A DNA stretch of 64,000 bases, from positions 2,482,001-2,546,000 of the forward strand of contig NZ_CP077639.1 of assembly GCF_019056395.1 (NCBI RefSeq), in the 5' to 3' direction. This DNA comes from Terribacillus sp. DMT04. GTDB lineage: Bacteria > Bacillota > Bacilli > Bacillales > Amphibacillaceae. The position numbers were made by a program, and so were the translations under genes. A model generated the notes under the pieces. That model saw only the letters and a list, made by a program, of their open reading frames with translations. It made no database searches and was not told where the DNA came from. The first letter of the stretch is position 1; every line of letters begins with the position of its first letter. Shown piece by piece: positions 1-9,314 of this stretch.

Positions 1-1
1 T

Positions 2-409
2 CCTGATCCTGTATTTGCGGAAAGAATGATGGGCGACGGTGTAGCGATTGAACCGTCCGATGACACCATCGTCAGTCCCATTGACGCAGAAGTCATCCAA
101 GTCTTCGAAACAAAGCATGCCATTGGCTTGAAAACTGAAATGGGCTTAGAGCTGCTTGTGCATGTCGGACTTGATACTGTTAACTTAAAAGGAGAAGGCT
201 TCGAAACATTTGTCAAAGCCGGAGATAAAGTTTCTGCCGGAGACAAACTAGTTCGTTTTGAAAAGCCAGTAATCGAAGCAAAAGCAAAAAGCAGCATCAC
301 ACCAGTCATTGTTACAAACTTTGAAGAAAGTAATGTCACCCTAGAAGCACTCTTCCCTGAGCAAGCCATCGCAGGTGAAACGCAGATTTTCCAAGTGAAA
401 AAGAAGTGA
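2..409 (+). CDS. PTS glucose-type EIIA domain (3' part; start lies upstream)
   Basis: Carries phosphate from HPr to a sugar-specific EIIB in the PEP:sugar phosphotransferase system, in the cytoplasm. The frame is open from base 2 and has no start in the window, so the N-terminus is missing. The EIIA-Glc signature MMGDGVAIEP begins at base 26. The two active-site histidines appear 15 residues apart: the H in ETKHAIG and the phosphorylated H in LLVHVGLDTV, followed by NLKGEGF. The protein ends just after the domain, so it is either a stand-alone Crr-like EIIA or the last domain of a fused EIICBA permease; the window cannot tell which. MurP, encoded about 51 kb downstream, has no EIIA of its own and could use a protein of this type (inference). 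Confidence 0.93.
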   Translation, partial: PDPVFAERMMGDGVAIEPSDDTIVSPIDAEVIQVFETKHAIGLKTEMGLELLVHVGLDTVNLKGEGFETFVKAGDKVSAGDKLVRFEKPVIEAKAKSSITPVIVTNFEESNVTLEALFPEQAIAGETQIFQVKKK

Positions 410-416
410 GTTTAAG

Positions 417-443
417 ACGGCAGTTATACGCTGCCGTTTTTTA
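417..443 (+). terminator. Terminator after the EIIA gene
   Basis: A 7-bp perfect stem (acggcag/ctgccgt) with a 7-nt loop is followed by a run of T, directly after the EIIA stop codon. Confidence 0.85.
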
Positions 444-525
444 TTATGCCTGGTTGGGGAAGGCTATTGTCATATCTGTTATAATGATAGGATAATGAAT
501 TTTTTAGACTGGAGACTGGGCTTTT

Positions 526-3500
526 ATGCAATCTTATTTTCTCGATAAACAAGATATCATCAAAGTGACAGGTGATCGTTTCTACCGCAGAGGGTTGGAC
601 TATGCCAACAAAGGCCGTGTACAGGGGCTTAGCTTTACACCTTCCATCAATCAGTGGAAGGCTGTTGTTCGTGGCACGGAAAACTATCCTGTACGGATCT
701 TTTTCTTTGAGGACGATGACCTTGATGGTGTTTGTTCTTGTCCGGCATATCACACCCACTACACGTGCAAGCATATCGCCGCTGTCTTAATCGCAATCAG
801 TAAAAACCGTTTTGACAGCAACGGTTATACGATAACGGAAGATACATCTGCCCCTGCAGCAGCTCAGCAGACAGATTTCACGGATCGGCTCGTACAAACC
901 TTTGCTTCCTCGGATGAACGCCTGCCATCGAAACAGCCGGAAACATTAAAGCTGGAGTATAAAGTAGAACAGCGCTTTTTGCAGACAAATGGCAATACGG
1001 TGCTGGAGGTGGAGCTCAAAGCTGGAACTTCCCGTACGTATATCGTCCGTCTGGCAGAGGATTTTCTCCGGAGTGTGCTGCACCATACGCGCTATCAGCT
1101 GACACCAAGCTTTGCTTTTGATCCGAATGTACATATTGTCTCACCAGAAGACAGACACATACTGGGACAATTACTGGAGGCTTGTGAAAACAGTTTTATC
1201 CATGAGTTCGGAGCGTCTTCCCTTCAGTCGGAAAAACGCGCGGTTAAACTGACACCTTCTTTGGCCAAAGATTTGCTGCCCGAGCTTGCGGAAGCTGGTG
1301 CATCTCTTCATCTTCTCCATACAGATGCGATGCGTGCATTTCATGTGAGCAGCCAGCCGGCGCGTTTGGATTTTTACTTATCAACAGACGAACAAGAAAT
1401 GCTGCAATTTGGTGTCCAAGATATCGCCGCTTATGAATACATGAAAAACTATCATTATCTCGTTAAAGATGATGTGCTTTACCCGGTTCCGCCTGAGCAG
1501 CGTGAACTAATCAAAGAACTGTTCTCCATCCTGCCTTATCGGCATGATACGCCGCAGACGGTTGCCGATAAAAACGTGAATCAATTTGTATCCCAAGTCG
1601 TTGGGAAGCTCGAACAAATTGGTCATGTACATATCGCTGAAACAGTCCGCAGCAAAGTAGAACTGGCGCCTCTTACAGCAAAGGTGTACTTGGATGAAAC
1701 AGATGATGTGCTGCATGCCAGTGTCGCTTTCCATTATGGGGAGCATGTGATTCAACCGGGACAGAAGCAGACAAATCTTCCGGTTATCAAACGGCAGTCT
1801 GCTCAGGAAGATGCTGTTCTGCAGCATCTTCACACATCCGGCTTCCGTTTTTCCAAAGGTCGCTTTCACTTGCTTAACATGGAGTATATTTATCAATTCC
1901 TTCATGAGCACTTGCCTGCTTTACAGCAAGTAGCGGAAGTGTATATATCTGACCGAGTACAGGTGATGAAGGCAGACGACCAGCATGAAGTGTCTTCTTC
2001 TGTTCGCTTGCAGCAGGAAAAAGGTATGCTGGAAATCAGCTTTGATATAAACGGTATATCCGAAACGCATATTAGCAATGTTTTGCAAGCAATGATTGAG
2101 AAGAAAAAATATTACCGCATCCCTGACGGCGCCTTACTCGATTTGCAACAGGATTCGATGGAAAACTTCCAAGACTTTCTGGAGCAGCTGCAAATACGGA
2201 AAAGTCAGCTGGATAAGCAGCATATTTTTGTCCCAGTGGCACAGAGCATGCAAGTCGAAGAGGCACTTCAAGGAGCCGAAATGGAAGCTGCCTTTCAAAC
2301 ACTTATAGAACGGCTTCGCAACCCGGAGCAAATCGATTTCGACCTGCCAGCCGGGCTGAACGCTGAATTGCGTGACTATCAGCTGACAGGCTTCAAATGG
2401 ATGAAGACACTCGCTTATTATGGCCTTGGCGGTATTCTTGCTGATGATATGGGTCTTGGGAAGACATTGCAGACGATTACTTATCTCACATCTGAACGTG
2501 AAAACAATCCTGCATCCCGTCCATCGCTGATTATTGTGCCTTCTTCCCTGCTTTATAACTGGCAGAAAGAATTCGAGAAATTTGCACCTCATATGCGCAC
2601 ATTGGTGATTTCCGGATCAGTAACAGAACGGCAAAGTCAGCTTGCTCACATGACGGATTATGATATTGTCATTACTTCTTATCCCTTATTGCGTGTGGAT
2701 CATCATGTGTATGCAGGGCAGTTGTTTGACAGCTTAGTGTTAGATGAAGCGCAAGCAATTAAAAACCATAATACGCAAACGGCGAAAGCGGTCGGACTTA
2801 TCCAGGCTGGCAAACGATTTGCTTTGAGCGGAACACCGATTGAAAACAGATTGGATGAGCTTTGGTCCATTTTCCATACAATATCACCAGGGTTGTTCCG
2901 CAGCCGCAAAACGTTCACAGAATTTGAACCAGAGAAGATTGCACAAATTACTCGCCCGTTCATTTTGAGACGAGTAAAAACTGACGTGCTCCATGAACTG
3001 CCAGAAAAGATTGAAACAACAACATATTCGGATTTGACACAAGAACAAAAAGAAATTTACGTTGGCTATCTCGAACGAATACGACGTAAAATTGACCAGA
3101 CAATTGCTGAAAAAGGCTTTGACCGAGGTAAATTGGAGATACTCGCTGGACTGACCAGGCTGCGGCAGATCTGCTGTCACCCGTCGCTATTTATTGAAAA
3201 CTATACAGGGCAATCCGGTAAACTGGAACAGCTACTGGAAGTTATTCGCGAACTGAAGCAAAATAACAAACGCTTCCTCATCTTCTCGCAATTTGCCAGC
3301 ATGCTGCAAATTATCCGGGAAGCACTGGATGATACCGACGTCTTTTATCTGGACGGCAGCACCCCTTCCAAAGAAAGAATGCAGATGGCAGAAGCTTTCA
3401 ACGAAGGAGAAAACGATGGCTTCCTGATTAGTTTGAAAGCCGGAGGCACCGGCTTGAATTTGACTGGAGCAGATACTGTTATACTCTTTGACCTGTGGTG

Positions 3501-3726
3501 GAATCCTGCAGTTGAAGAACAAGCAGCGGGGCGTGCTCACCGAATTGGACAGAAAAATGTCGTGCAAGTTATTCGCCTGCTAACCCGGGGAACAATCGAG
3601 GAACGAATTTTCGAACTGCAGCAGCGCAAACGCGCATTAGTAGATCAGATTATTCAACCCGGCGAAACAATGCTGAACACTTTAACAGAAGAAGAAATAC
3701 GCAGCCTGCTATCCATGCAGGAATAG
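526..3726 (+). CDS. SWIM zinc finger-SNF2 family helicase
   Basis: ATP-dependent DNA translocase/helicase-like protein of 1066 aa. The N-terminus holds a SWIM zinc finger (C70, C72, C81, H83) that probably binds nucleic acid. A long SNF2-associated middle region follows. The SNF2 motor has Walker A (DDMGLGKT, about residue 640), a DEAQ motif (about 739) and the helicase C lobe with the motif VI arginines in AGRAHRIGQ (about 1000). It resembles B. subtilis YwqA with the SWIM domain, separate there as YwqB as I recall, fused in front. The ATG at 526 follows a weak site (ctggag). It is monocistronic between two terminators. The cellular role is unknown; repair or recombination is only a guess. 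Confidence 0.93.
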   Translation: MQSYFLDKQDIIKVTGDRFYRRGLDYANKGRVQGLSFTPSINQWKAVVRGTENYPVRIFFFEDDDLDGVCSCPAYHTHYTCKHIAAVLIAISKNRFDSNGYTITEDTSAPAAAQQTDFTDRLVQTFASSDERLPSKQPETLKLEYKVEQRFLQTNGNTVLEVELKAGTSRTYIVRLAEDFLRSVLHHTRYQLTPSFAFDPNVHIVSPEDRHILGQLLEACENSFIHEFGASSLQSEKRAVKLTPSLAKDLLPELAEAGASLHLLHTDAMRAFHVSSQPARLDFYLSTDEQEMLQFGVQDIAAYEYMKNYHYLVKDDVLYPVPPEQRELIKELFSILPYRHDTPQTVADKNVNQFVSQVVGKLEQIGHVHIAETVRSKVELAPLTAKVYLDETDDVLHASVAFHYGEHVIQPGQKQTNLPVIKRQSAQEDAVLQHLHTSGFRFSKGRFHLLNMEYIYQFLHEHLPALQQVAEVYISDRVQVMKADDQHEVSSSVRLQQEKGMLEISFDINGISETHISNVLQAMIEKKKYYRIPDGALLDLQQDSMENFQDFLEQLQIRKSQLDKQHIFVPVAQSMQVEEALQGAEMEAAFQTLIERLRNPEQIDFDLPAGLNAELRDYQLTGFKWMKTLAYYGLGGILADDMGLGKTLQTITYLTSERENNPASRPSLIIVPSSLLYNWQKEFEKFAPHMRTLVISGSVTERQSQLAHMTDYDIVITSYPLLRVDHHVYAGQLFDSLVLDEAQAIKNHNTQTAKAVGLIQAGKRFALSGTPIENRLDELWSIFHTISPGLFRSRKTFTEFEPEKIAQITRPFILRRVKTDVLHELPEKIETTTYSDLTQEQKEIYVGYLERIRRKIDQTIAEKGFDRGKLEILAGLTRLRQICCHPSLFIENYTGQSGKLEQLLEVIRELKQNNKRFLIFSQFASMLQIIREALDDTDVFYLDGSTPSKERMQMAEAFNEGENDGFLISLKAGGTGLNLTGADTVILFDLWWNPAVEEQAAGRAHRIGQKNVVQVIRLLTRGTIEERIFELQQRKRALVDQIIQPGETMLNTLTEEEIRSLLSMQE

Positions 3727-3734
3727 CACAAAAG

Positions 3735-3763
3735 GAGCAAGCCAAATCGGCTTGCTCTTTTTA
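3735..3763 (+). terminator. Terminator after the SNF2 helicase gene
   Basis: Perfect 9-bp stem (gagcaagcc/ggcttgctc), 5-nt loop, then TTTTTAT. The T run also contains the stop codon of the convergent small membrane gene. Confidence 0.9.
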
Positions 3764-4021
3764 TGGTCCGCTCCAAATTATTCGGATAACAATAGGATAA
3801 AGGATGGTAACAGCTAGAAGAAGTAGGTTTCCTGCTATCCCCGTAACCCGCAGCTTGTTTTTCTCTGCGAATAAACCAAGTAAAAGTCCAATTAATGGGA
3901 AAACATAAACAATATAAATAAGGAGCGAATCGACAATATGCAATCCCCTAAGCCACAGAACGATAGCGGCAGAACACAAAAGTAAAATAAAAACCGACGC
4001 TATTCCAAACACTTTCCTCAT
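3761..4021 (-). CDS. Small hydrophobic membrane protein of unknown function
   Basis: 86 aa with three probable membrane segments (about residues 5-23, 30-50 and 60-80) separated by a short basic loop (EKNKLR). I do not recognise the family. The ATG at 4021 is preferred over a TTG nine codons upstream, because the TTG has no ribosome site and the ATG follows a weak ttggga. Convergent with the SNF2 helicase gene and not part of an obvious operon. The hydrophobicity pattern and codon use support a real gene; nothing in the sequence points to a function. Confidence 0.6.
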   Translation of the reverse strand: MRKVFGIASVFILLLCSAAIVLWLRGLHIVDSLLIYIVYVFPLIGLLLGLFAEKNKLRVTGIAGNLLLLAVTILYPIVIRIIWSGP

Positions 4022-4104
4022 ATAATTTTCCCAACTTTCAGAATACAAACCAGGATTAAGTATCTTTATTTACGAGATAGAGGAATAACGAGTTTCATAA
4101 TTCT

Positions 4105-4145
4105 GCCAAAACTAAAACCACTTATCCTTGATAAGATAAGTGGTT
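4105..4145 (-). terminator. Terminator of minJ
   Basis: An 11-bp inverted repeat (aaccacttatc/gataagtggtt) with an 8-nt loop lies just after the minJ stop. On the minus strand a T-rich tract (tttagtttt) follows. Confidence 0.7.
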
Positions 4146-4149
4146 CAAC

Positions 4150-5343
4150 TCAGCTGCTAATTGGTGCAGCTTGCTTATGCTGTTCTTGTACAAAGATAAT
4201 GCCCAATTCATGTGGTTCACCTTCGTACATGGCGCGTTGTTTGATTCGTATTTCGCCTTGCTCGTCGCGAATCTCCATTTTGCAATATTGGCTGTTTGAT
4301 TGAATTGCTTCATAAAAGGAACGTTCTGTCGCGATGCGGATGCCGTTCACTTTTTCAATTCGTTCACCAGGAAGCAGGCCAAGTCTGTCAGCCGGACTAT
4401 CTGGTATAACAGCTAACACAAACATGCCTTCGCTGCTTTCCGTGTAATAAAAAGCTCGTTTCCGATCTTTGTTTCGGAAGTAAAGTGTAATAGCTTCTCT
4501 GCCGATAAGTGCTGCAACAAACGCAGCAATAGATAAGTAGTACATGTAAATGCCGGCAGCACTTAATGCGAGTGTAAACAAAGCTAATATGAAGATTGCC
4601 TTTCCTTGCTGGCGTGCTTCGACAAAAGCTGGACGCCCTTTCGCAATACCATTTATGCCTGTGAGCAATGGTACGAGCAGCAAGCCGTAGCTTGTTCCGT
4701 TCAGATGGAAGAATGGCCACCAAGGCGCAAACGGTTCAATTGCACCGGCAGGAACGAGCAGAAAGAACGGAATGAACAGCAGCTTACGAAAGCGATGCTG
4801 GCCAATCCAGCGGCCGCGCGGTCCTCTTACGAGTTCTGGCAGTGTATCTTCCCGTTTGGTTCGTAACAGCAAAACTGCTTCCGCTAGCATGATAATGCTC
4901 ATAATGAGTGCAAAACTAATCCAATTTAATCCTGCAATATCCTCTGCCCAGCCTGCCGGCAAATAATCGCTAGCGTATGGCGCGGCACCTACAGCAAGCA
5001 GAAAACTGAATCCAAATATGTAAGCTGCCGACAGCCATGTGAATTGCAGCAGTATTGTAAGCACAATGGTCACAACGCTTACGAGCAGCATAACAGGCGG
5101 CGCAATCACAATTCCAGCTCCGATACTCACTGCTGTGAGCAAGATAGCAAAAATGACGGAGAGAGGCCAAGTACCTGTCCATTCTTTACGGAATCCAAAC
5201 ACCTTTGTACCGAAGTTGATACGCTCTTTACGGATTCTGCGACTTGATACAATTAGCGTTATCAGTATTGCCCAATAAAGCAGCGGATTCAAAAAGAAGT
5301 TCCCGACCCCATACAGAAGTTCGGTTAACCAATCATTCACCAT
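4150..5343 (-). CDS. minJ: MinJ-like division-site topology protein (PDZ, polytopic membrane)
   Basis: Bridges DivIVA and MinD at the septum and poles in B. subtilis, so that division is blocked at used sites; also needed for swarming there. At 397 aa it has the length I recall for B. subtilis MinJ (YvjD). About eight hydrophobic segments lie between residues 15 and 285. A C-terminal PDZ-like domain (about 300-380) contains IPDSPADRLGL and the GERIEKVNGI strand. Its position next to ctpB and ftsEX matches the B. subtilis order. The swrA gene often found between minJ and ctpB is not present here. It probably forms its own transcription unit, since ctpB upstream has a terminator. Confidence 0.88.
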   Translation of the reverse strand: MVNDWLTELLYGVGNFFLNPLLYWAILITLIVSSRRIRKERINFGTKVFGFRKEWTGTWPLSVIFAILLTAVSIGAGIVIAPPVMLLVSVVTIVLTILLQFTWLSAAYIFGFSFLLAVGAAPYASDYLPAGWAEDIAGLNWISFALIMSIIMLAEAVLLLRTKREDTLPELVRGPRGRWIGQHRFRKLLFIPFFLLVPAGAIEPFAPWWPFFHLNGTSYGLLLVPLLTGINGIAKGRPAFVEARQQGKAIFILALFTLALSAAGIYMYYLSIAAFVAALIGREAITLYFRNKDRKRAFYYTESSEGMFVLAVIPDSPADRLGLLPGERIEKVNGIRIATERSFYEAIQSNSQYCKMEIRDEQGEIRIKQRAMYEGEPHELGIIFVQEQHKQAAPISS

Positions 5344-5420
5344 TATGTGTCTCTCCCTATAACCATCTCATATGTATACTATCTATTTTAACATGCTACG
5401 CAGTGTTTTCCTATGTACAA

Positions 5421-5449
5421 CAGAAAAAGCCTCCCATATTGGAAGGCTT
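5421..5449 (-). terminator. Terminator of ctpB
   Basis: On the minus strand the stem aagccttcc/gggaggctt with an AATAT loop is followed by TTTTCT, just after the ctpB stop. Confidence 0.8.
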
Positions 5450-5453
5450 CCTC

Positions 5454-6884
5454 TTATTCCGCGAACAGTTCTTGCAACGCTTTGTCCATTTGGTTATCAT
5501 GTTTGCCATCGCGTACTTGCTCGATGATTTTCGTTTGCAGCAGATCTGCTGTTTCCTGGTTCACTTCTCCTGTAGCTTGAAGGTTCTGATCCTGTTGGAA
5601 CTGCTTGACTGCTGTTTCTGTCTTTTCGTTAAAGAAGCCATCTTTCCGGCTTGGATCGTAGCCTATACCATCCAGCATGATCTGCAAGTTCTTAATCTTG
5701 TCATTATTATCATTGAATTTTAATGTCTCATTGTCGTCTAACTGAATTGGTGAACTATAGAAGTATTCCGGCTGCTCCACTTTCACTGTCGGCTTGATAC
5801 CTTTTTCATGAATCCAATCGCCGTTCGGTGTCAGCCACTTGTACAACGTCAGCTTCAACATTGATTCGTTCTCTAAAGGCACTGTCTGCTGCACCGTACC
5901 TTTACCGAATGAAGTCTTGCCGATCAGTTCATAGCCACCAGCCTGATTCATTGCACCAGCTAGAATTTCCGATGCAGACGCACTGCCTTCATCAATAAGC
6001 ACATTAATTGGATAGTCTTTCTTCTTATCTAGTTCTGTATAAAACTTTTGTGTCTTGCCATCTTTATTTTCAATCTGTAAATACGGCTTCTCACTTGGCA
6101 CAAAGTTTTTCAGTATTTCTTCCACCGTTGTCAAAATGCCGCCTGGATTACCACGTACATCAATAATTAGTCCATCAATGTTATCGGCCTCCAGCTTTTT
6201 CAAAGCTGTCTCAAATTCACCAGCTGTGTTCTCTGAGAAGGAAGTAATCTCAATAATACCAGCTGTTTGACCATTTAATTCCTTTGTATCCGTATAAACA
6301 GTCTCGACTGGTATTTCATCGCGTGTTACATCAATTTGCAACTCTTCGGATACCCCAGGGCGTTTTACCGATAGCGTAACAGTTGTCCCCTTTTCACCGC
6401 GAATCTTGCCAACAGCTTCCTGTAAATCCAGTCCTTGCAGAGAATCACCGTCTACTTCAAGCACTTGATCATTCGGCCGCAAGCCTGCATCTTCTGCCGG
6501 TGAATCTTTAATTGGCGCTACAATTGTCACATTGTCCTCGACCATGCTTACCTCAGCACCGATACCTTCAAACGAAGACTCCAGCTGCTGATTCAGCTGC
6601 GTAGAAGATGCTTCATCCAGGAAAGAACTATAAGGATCGTTCAGTGTTTCGAGCATTCCTTTAATAGCTCCATTCTGCAGCTGCTGCGCATCTGGCTTAG
6701 CCAGTGCATTATCTTTAATGAGCTCATAAGCATTCTCCACTTCAGAAAGGTTCCCCGAATCCTGTGAAGCCGACTGTAAGCCCGCCTCGTCACCTGCATA
6801 TGATGTATAGGCATAGCTGCCTCCTGCCCCAACAACCAATGCCACGATAATCGCAATGATAAATGTTGCTTTTTTTATCTGCAC
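5454..6884 (-). CDS. ctpB: Carboxy-terminal processing protease CtpB (S41)
   Basis: Secreted serine protease anchored by one N-terminal membrane helix (about residues 7-24). In B. subtilis CtpB cleaves SpoIVFA and so activates sigma-K processing during sporulation. Domains in order: helical region, PDZ (about 105-190), S41 protease (190-370), and a C-terminal peptidoglycan-binding domain (about 395-460). The catalytic triad is visible: S303 in DEGSASASE, K328 in SFGKGT, and Q332, with the Ser-Lys and Lys-Gln spacings of known CtpB. The start is GTG at 6884, behind a gagagg-like site; no better ATG precedes the signal anchor. Confidence 0.95.
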   Translation of the reverse strand: MQIKKATFIIAIIVALVVGAGGSYAYTSYAGDEAGLQSASQDSGNLSEVENAYELIKDNALAKPDAQQLQNGAIKGMLETLNDPYSSFLDEASSTQLNQQLESSFEGIGAEVSMVEDNVTIVAPIKDSPAEDAGLRPNDQVLEVDGDSLQGLDLQEAVGKIRGEKGTTVTLSVKRPGVSEELQIDVTRDEIPVETVYTDTKELNGQTAGIIEITSFSENTAGEFETALKKLEADNIDGLIIDVRGNPGGILTTVEEILKNFVPSEKPYLQIENKDGKTQKFYTELDKKKDYPINVLIDEGSASASEILAGAMNQAGGYELIGKTSFGKGTVQQTVPLENESMLKLTLYKWLTPNGDWIHEKGIKPTVKVEQPEYFYSSPIQLDDNETLKFNDNNDKIKNLQIMLDGIGYDPSRKDGFFNEKTETAVKQFQQDQNLQATGEVNQETADLLQTKIIEQVRDGKHDNQMDKALQELFAE

Positions 6885-6980
6885 GTTCGCCTCTCACCCT
6901 TTCCTCACTTGTCCCATCCGTTACTCCTACTACTATGCTGCTCTCCCTCTATCTTATCACTAAAAGAGAAAGATGATGTG

Positions 6981-7015
6981 AAAAAGGCACCTCCGTATTG
7001 GAGAATGCCTTTTTT
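6981..7015 (-). terminator. Terminator of the ftsEX-hydrolase operon
   Basis: On the minus strand an A-rich/T-rich stem (aaaaaggcattctcc pairing with ggaggtgccttttt) lies just after the M23 gene. It separates the operon from ctpB. Confidence 0.8.
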
Positions 7016-7024
7016 AATTGCTTA

Positions 7025-8377
7025 TTAGAAAAACTTCATTGGGTCAACTGCGTTACTTTTCGCACCGTTCCAAGAACCATCTACATGAATTTCGAAGTGC
7101 AGGTGAGAACCTGTAGATACGCCACTGTTACCCATTTTCGCGATTTCCTGTCCGCGAGAAACACTCTCCCCAACAGATACTTCACGCTTACTCAAATGTC
7201 CATAAAGTGTACCATATGCACGGCCATTGATAGAATGTTCTACGATAATCACATTTCCGTACCCGTTCATTTCACCGCTGTAGGATACACGACCACTTGC
7301 AGCTGCATGAACGGGTGTTCCAATTGCGTTAGCGATATCAACACCGTAATGGAACGTTCCCCAGCGAGGTCCGAATCCAGATGATTTACTTCCAGATGCT
7401 GGCCAAGAGAAGATACCAGCTTGTGCTGACTTCACCGCGGAAGTATTTGCAGAACTGCTCTCTGTTGCTGATTTGGAAGTAGATGCTTTAGAGCTTGAAG
7501 AGCTTTCTGTGCTCTCGGCAGCTTTTTGTGCTGCAGCTTTAGCTTCTGCCGCAGCTTTTTTCTCTGCTTCTAAATCAGATTTTTGAGATTGTGCATCTTC
7601 TTTTGCTACACGAAGGGCTTCAGCTTGGTTTCTTACAAGCTCCTCTTGCTCTTCAGCAGACAAAATTTGATCCTCAAGCTCTGCATATTCATCTTCAAGC
7701 TGCTGCTTCAAGTCTTCTTGTTCTGCTGCTTGAGATTTTAGATCCTTTTTAATAGATACTAGTTTATCTTTTTGATCTTGCAAGTTTTGCTTTTCATCTT
7801 CGCGTTCTTGCTTCTGAGTTTCGAGCTTTTGCTTAGCTTCTAGATAACCGTTCAATAGTTCTTTGTCAGAATCCATGATCGTTGTAACAGCATTCAAACG
7901 GTTGATCATGTCGCCAAAGTTTTTAGAACCCATCAATACTTGCAAGTACTGTACGTCGCCGCCGTTTTGCTGCAGGCTGACAAGGCGGTCAGATAGTTTA
8001 TCCTCACGCTTATCGATATCTTTTTCTGTATCAACGATTTCACCAGAAATTTTTTCGATCTTTTGGTTTGTCTCGTCGATTTCTGTTTCTTTATCATCTA
8101 ATGCATTTTCATTTTTATCAATCTTGTTATTCAAATTGTCCAGTTCTGCTCTTAAGTTATCTTGCTCAGCCTGGTTATCAGCTTGTTTAGATTCTGCACT
8201 GTCGATCTGGCTTTGCAATTCACTTTGCTTACTGTTAGTCTCCTGCTGCTTCTCTGTTAATTCATTAATCTCACTCTGCAGTTCAGAAGAGGATTTTGCG
8301 GACGTTTGAATCGGAGTATGTAGGATTGCTCCTGCAGCTAATACAGCTACAAGAACAGGTTTGATTGTCTTCTTCAT
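7025..8377 (-). CDS. Secreted coiled-coil M23 peptidase (EnvC/PcsB-like murein hydrolase)
   Basis: 450 aa. A signal peptide (MKKTIKPVLVAVLAAG) is followed by a very long coiled coil (about 30-265), a low-complexity Ala/Ser linker, and a C-terminal M23 endopeptidase domain. The M23 metal ligands are visible: H and D in HYGVD, and the HLHFE motif near the C-terminus. The start at 8377 replaces a longer frame because it opens on the signal peptide. The gene sits 50 bp after ftsX and ends in a terminator, so it is probably an FtsEX-controlled cell-wall hydrolase. The coiled coil would contact the FtsX loop, the role CwlO plays in B. subtilis and PcsB or EnvC elsewhere. The partnership is inferred from context. 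Confidence 0.9.
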   Translation of the reverse strand: MKKTIKPVLVAVLAAGAILHTPIQTSAKSSSELQSEINELTEKQQETNSKQSELQSQIDSAESKQADNQAEQDNLRAELDNLNNKIDKNENALDDKETEIDETNQKIEKISGEIVDTEKDIDKREDKLSDRLVSLQQNGGDVQYLQVLMGSKNFGDMINRLNAVTTIMDSDKELLNGYLEAKQKLETQKQEREDEKQNLQDQKDKLVSIKKDLKSQAAEQEDLKQQLEDEYAELEDQILSAEEQEELVRNQAEALRVAKEDAQSQKSDLEAEKKAAAEAKAAAQKAAESTESSSSSKASTSKSATESSSANTSAVKSAQAGIFSWPASGSKSSGFGPRWGTFHYGVDIANAIGTPVHAAASGRVSYSGEMNGYGNVIIVEHSINGRAYGTLYGHLSKREVSVGESVSRGQEIAKMGNSGVSTGSHLHFEIHVDGSWNGAKSNAVDPMKFF

Positions 8378-8426
8378 TCTTCTCTCATTCCCTTTCCTTC
8401 TAAATAAGCTTCGTATAGTAGTTGAT

Positions 8427-9314
8427 TTAGACTTTAAGAAATTTACGGACACTCATAACGCTGCCCCAGACTCCAATTACTGCGCCAATTGCCAGCAGTA
8501 ATCCAGAGAGCTGGAAAGCGAATGGTGCATAAGGGAGTATTTCTACAAAACCTATGTCTATATTATTTGAAACATTGTTTGACAAGTAATAATAGCCGCC
8601 GAGCACTAAAGCAATCGGTATAATCGCACCAAGTACGCCTAGCATTAACCCTTCAATGAAGAACGGCCAGCGAATAAACGAGTTTGTTGCTCCAACCAGC
8701 TTCATGATGCCGATTTCTCTGCTTCTGGCGATGATAGTGATTTTAATGGTGTTTGAGATCAAGAAGATAGCTGTAAACACCAATCCAACGATTAATACCC
8801 CACCGATAATGCGGGAGTACTTACTTACAGTAAAGAGATTGTTTACCGTTGATTCACCGTAATCTACTTTCTCCACGCCCTCCAGTTTGCTGACTTCATC
8901 AGCTACTGAAGTGATATCCCGTGGATTGGACGTTTTCACAACATACGTATCACTTAACGGGTTATCCTGTTCGAACAAATCCCATTCTGTTTGCCCCATA
9001 TCTTCCATCAGCTGGTTTAGCTGTTCTTCTTTTGAGGAATACGTTACTGTACCAACTTTATCTACTGATTCCAGCTTTTCTTGAAATGCTTCTACTTGAT
9101 CTTTTTCAAGCGTTGGCTCGAGGTATACACTCATCTCAACGTCTGATTCTACATTGGAAGCGAAATTATTCAAGTTGAAAACAAGAGCTAAGAATACGCC
9201 AACTAAAATGAGCGTCACCGTTACCGCTCCAATAGAAGCAATGGTCATCCAGCCGTTACGGAATATGTTCTTGGATCCTTCACGCAGATGGCGTTTTGCA
9301 GTGTTAAGCTTCAT
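8427..9314 (-). CDS. ftsX: Cell division ABC transporter permease FtsX
   Basis: Membrane half of the FtsEX complex, which senses ATP hydrolysis by FtsE and switches on wall hydrolases outside the membrane. 295 aa with four membrane helices (about 22-45, 170-192, 215-240 and 265-290) and a large external loop between TM1 and TM2. The ATG at 9314 is chosen because a perfect AGGAGGTGAT lies eight bases before it, inside the last codons of ftsE; the longer frame starting at 9374 would overlap ftsE by 71 bp. The 11-bp ftsE-ftsX overlap implies translational coupling. Confidence 0.95.
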   Translation of the reverse strand: MKLNTAKRHLREGSKNIFRNGWMTIASIGAVTVTLILVGVFLALVFNLNNFASNVESDVEMSVYLEPTLEKDQVEAFQEKLESVDKVGTVTYSSKEEQLNQLMEDMGQTEWDLFEQDNPLSDTYVVKTSNPRDITSVADEVSKLEGVEKVDYGESTVNNLFTVSKYSRIIGGVLIVGLVFTAIFLISNTIKITIIARSREIGIMKLVGATNSFIRWPFFIEGLMLGVLGAIIPIALVLGGYYYLSNNVSNNIDIGFVEILPYAPFAFQLSGLLLAIGAVIGVWGSVMSVRKFLKV

